Below are positions 4,809 to 6,241 of a stretch of DNA of 6,241 nucleotides, in pieces (within the stretch, counting starts at the first letter, position 1; the number at the start of each line of letters is the position of its first letter). Both the position numbers and the translations under genes were made by a program. This DNA comes from Candidatus Zipacnadia bacterium. Lineage in GTDB: Bacteria; Armatimonadota; Zipacnadia; Zipacnadales; UBA5352. Under the pieces are notes generated by a model that was given only the letters and a program-made list of their open reading frames with translations, did no database searches and was not told the DNA's origin. Location: NCBI GenBank assembly GCA_029820915.1, contig JALGUI010000173.1, forward strand, positions 1-6,241, written 5' to 3'.

Positions 4809-6207
4809 GGTCGGGATGGGCAGGCCGCCAATGCCGGAGCAGCCGCCTGAGCGACGAGTCGGGAACTTCGAGGAGGTGCCGCTGGGGTACAGCCCGGAGG
4901 CGGCGTTCGCGGAGGCCCGGCGGTGCCTGCAGTGCAAGCGCCCGCTGTGTATCGAGGGCTGCCCGGTTGCCGTGCAGATACCGGAGTTCATCGCGCTCAT
5001 GGCAGAGGGCAAGTTCACCGAGGCGGCGCGCAAGATCAAGGAGACCAACGCCCTCCCGGCCATCTGCGGCCGCGTGTGCCCGCAGGAGACGCAGTGCGAA
5101 CTCAGGTGCGTGCTGGGCAAGCGTGGCGAGCCGATCGCCATTGGCCGGCTGGAGCGCTTCGCCGCCGACTGGGAGCTCCAGCACGGGGAGGTCGAGCCGC
5201 CGGAGCTTCCGGAGCCGACGGGCTTCTCGGTGGCCGTGGTCGGCTCGGGCCCCGGCGGCCTCGCCTGCGCTGCCGACCTGGCGATGCGCGGTCACAGGGT
5301 CACCATCTACGAGCTCTTCCATGCGGCCGGTGGCGTGCTGCGCTACGGCATCCCGCGCTTCCGCCTGCCCCGCGAGGTCCTCGACGCGGAGCTTGACTAC
5401 CTGCGGGGCCTCGGTGTCGAGATCCGGCTCAACTTCGCGGTCGGGCGTACCGCCACTGTCGATGATCTGCTGCGCGAGCACGACGCCATCCTGATCGCCA
5501 CCGGCGCGGGCCTGCCACGCTTCCTGGACATCCCGGGCGAGAACCTGCTCGGGGTCTATTCGGCCAACGAGTTCCTCACGCGCGTGAACCTGATGCATGC
5601 GGACCTCTTCCCCGAGTACCACACGCCGGTGCACTGCGGACAGAACGTCATCGTGGTGGGCGGCGGCAACGTCGCCATGGACTCGGCGCGCACCGCTCGC
5701 CGCCTGGGCGCCGGCCACGTTACCGTGCTGTACCGCCGCACGCGCGCCGAGATGCCCGCTCGCGCCGAGGAGATCGTGCACGCCGAGGAGGAGGGCATCG
5801 AGTTCAGGTTCCTCGCGGCGCCGGTCGAGATGCTGGGCGATGACGAGAGCTGGCTGCGCGCCATGCGCTGCATCCGCACGGAGTTGGGCGAGCCCGACGA
5901 GACCGCCCGCCGCCGGCCGATCCCCATCGAGGGCTCGGAGTTCGAGATCCCCTGCGACACGGCAGTCATCGCCATCGGCTCGCGCGCCCACCCGCTGGTG
6001 CCCGACACCACGCCGGACCTCGAGGTCGGCACGCGCGGCTACATCACCATCGACGACACGGGCGCCACCAGCAGGCCCGGCGTCTTCGCAGGGGGCGACA
6101 TCGTTACCGGCTCGGCGACGGTGATCCAGGCCATGGGCGCGGGGCGGCGCGCTGCAGAGTCGATCCACCGGTACGTCACCGACCACTCAGGCGGCGAGAA
6201 GGCCTGA
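4798..6207 (+). CDS. nfnB: NfnB: NADPH- and ferredoxin-linked bifurcating subunit (GltA/GltD-like)
   Basis: The large subunit of NfnAB binds the bifurcating FAD, NADPH and two Fe-S clusters that pass electrons to or from ferredoxin. The 469-residue length fits the family. The N-terminal ferredoxin-like part has cysteines 43, 46, 51, 55 (CLQCKRPLCIEGCP) and 90, 94, 100, 104 (CGRVCPQETQCELRC). The FAD Rossmann motif is VVGSGPGG (147-154), with GGVLRYGIPRFRLP (178-191). The NADPH motif is VVGGGNVAMD (286-295) followed by YRRTRAEMPA (312-321). AGGD (431-434) and the closing helix IQAMGAGRRAAESI (443-456) complete the FAD site. ATG at 4798 has AGGAGGAGG (4783-4791) six bases upstream. Such proteins are commonly annotated as NADPH glutamate synthase small chain, but the tight coupling to nfnA favours the Nfn role. 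No glutamate synthase large subunit is in the window. Confidence 0.93.
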   Translation: MDTEVGMGRPPMPEQPPERRVGNFEEVPLGYSPEAAFAEARRCLQCKRPLCIEGCPVAVQIPEFIALMAEGKFTEAARKIKETNALPAICGRVCPQETQCELRCVLGKRGEPIAIGRLERFAADWELQHGEVEPPELPEPTGFSVAVVGSGPGGLACAADLAMRGHRVTIYELFHAAGGVLRYGIPRFRLPREVLDAELDYLRGLGVEIRLNFAVGRTATVDDLLREHDAILIATGAGLPRFLDIPGENLLGVYSANEFLTRVNLMHADLFPEYHTPVHCGQNVIVVGGGNVAMDSARTARRLGAGHVTVLYRRTRAEMPARAEEIVHAEEEGIEFRFLAAPVEMLGDDESWLRAMRCIRTELGEPDETARRRPIPIEGSEFEIPCDTAVIAIGSRAHPLVPDTTPDLEVGTRGYITIDDTGATSRPGVFAGGDIVTGSATVIQAMGAGRRAAESIHRYVTDHSGGEKA

Positions 6208-6212
6208 TCCCC

Positions 6213-6237
6213 GGCCGGGGCGAACTCCCGCCCGGCC
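6213..6237 (+). terminator. GC-rich hairpin after nfnB, possible terminator
   Basis: GGCCGGG plus CG (6213-6222, one bulged G) pairs with CGCCCGGCC (6229-6237) around a 6-nt loop, starting five bases after the nfnB stop. Only four bases remain before the window edge, so a following T run cannot be judged. The overlapping perfect palindrome CCCCGGCCGGGG (6209-6220) offers another fold. Confidence 0.4.
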
Positions 6238-6241
6238 ATGG

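Noticed and set aside
3585..5141. Minus-strand open frame of 518 codons across the divergent region, nfnA and the start of nfnB
   Set aside because: It overlaps conserved plus-strand genes and their promoter, and its composition is that of a shadow frame.
4585..6186. Long minus-strand open frame (533 codons) opposite nfnB
   Set aside because: It is antisense to a clearly conserved Fe-S flavoprotein. Its product is rich in Arg, Ala, Asp and His with no recognisable motif, as expected for a shadow frame in GC-rich DNA.
1..6241. Mobile elements, CRISPR repeats, tRNA and rRNA genes
   Set aside because: No terminal repeats, transposase motifs, regularly spaced repeats or tRNA/rRNA-like segments were seen on either strand.

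Overview
The window is very GC-rich (roughly two thirds G+C by eye) and gene-dense, with strong Shine-Dalgarno sequences and GTG starts at two of its genes. It carries an oxygen-sensitive Fe-S quinolinate synthase with its own cysteine desulfurase, and an NfnAB-type flavin-bifurcating transhydrogenase. This gene set points to a high-GC anaerobic, possibly thermophilic, bacterium. The lineage cannot be fixed from the sequence alone.

Left part (1-3004, minus strand): one operon is read right to left. A good sigma70-type promoter (2976-3004) leads into a NifS/IscS-type cysteine desulfurase (GTG start at 2882). After 29 nt comes nadA (quinolinate synthase), and after 20 nt an unrecognised multi-pass membrane protein that runs off the left edge. 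The membrane protein carries a one-base frameshift in a G run at 453-456. The desulfurase plausibly supplies sulfur for the [4Fe-4S] cluster of NadA, so the pair serves de novo NAD synthesis. nadB and nadC are not in the window.

Middle part (3038-3944): a perfect 13-bp GC-rich hairpin (3038-3073) separates the NAD operon from a small minus-strand gene (3087-3569). That gene encodes an RNase H-fold protein which appears to lack two of the usual acidic catalytic residues. Upstream of it is a divergent, largely non-coding region of about 375 bp with several dyad symmetries. One is a 22-bp imperfect palindrome (3673-3694). Another is a 13-bp inverted repeat (3849-3877) centred on the -35 box of the rightward promoter.

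Right part (3862-6241, plus strand): a promoter with a consensus TATAAT drives a two-gene operon. It encodes NfnA (FAD/NAD-binding, [2Fe-2S]) and NfnB (two 4Fe-4S-type cysteine sets plus FAD and NADPH domains, GltA/GltD-like), overlapping by 11 bp. A GC-rich hairpin follows the NfnB stop codon. NfnAB couples NADH, NADPH and ferredoxin pools, so the window places NAD synthesis next to NAD(P)H redox balancing.

No mobile element, CRISPR array, tRNA or rRNA was seen. The gene families are known. The less ordinary items are the frameshifted membrane protein in the nifS-nadA operon, the degenerate RNase H-like protein and the dyads of the divergent control region.
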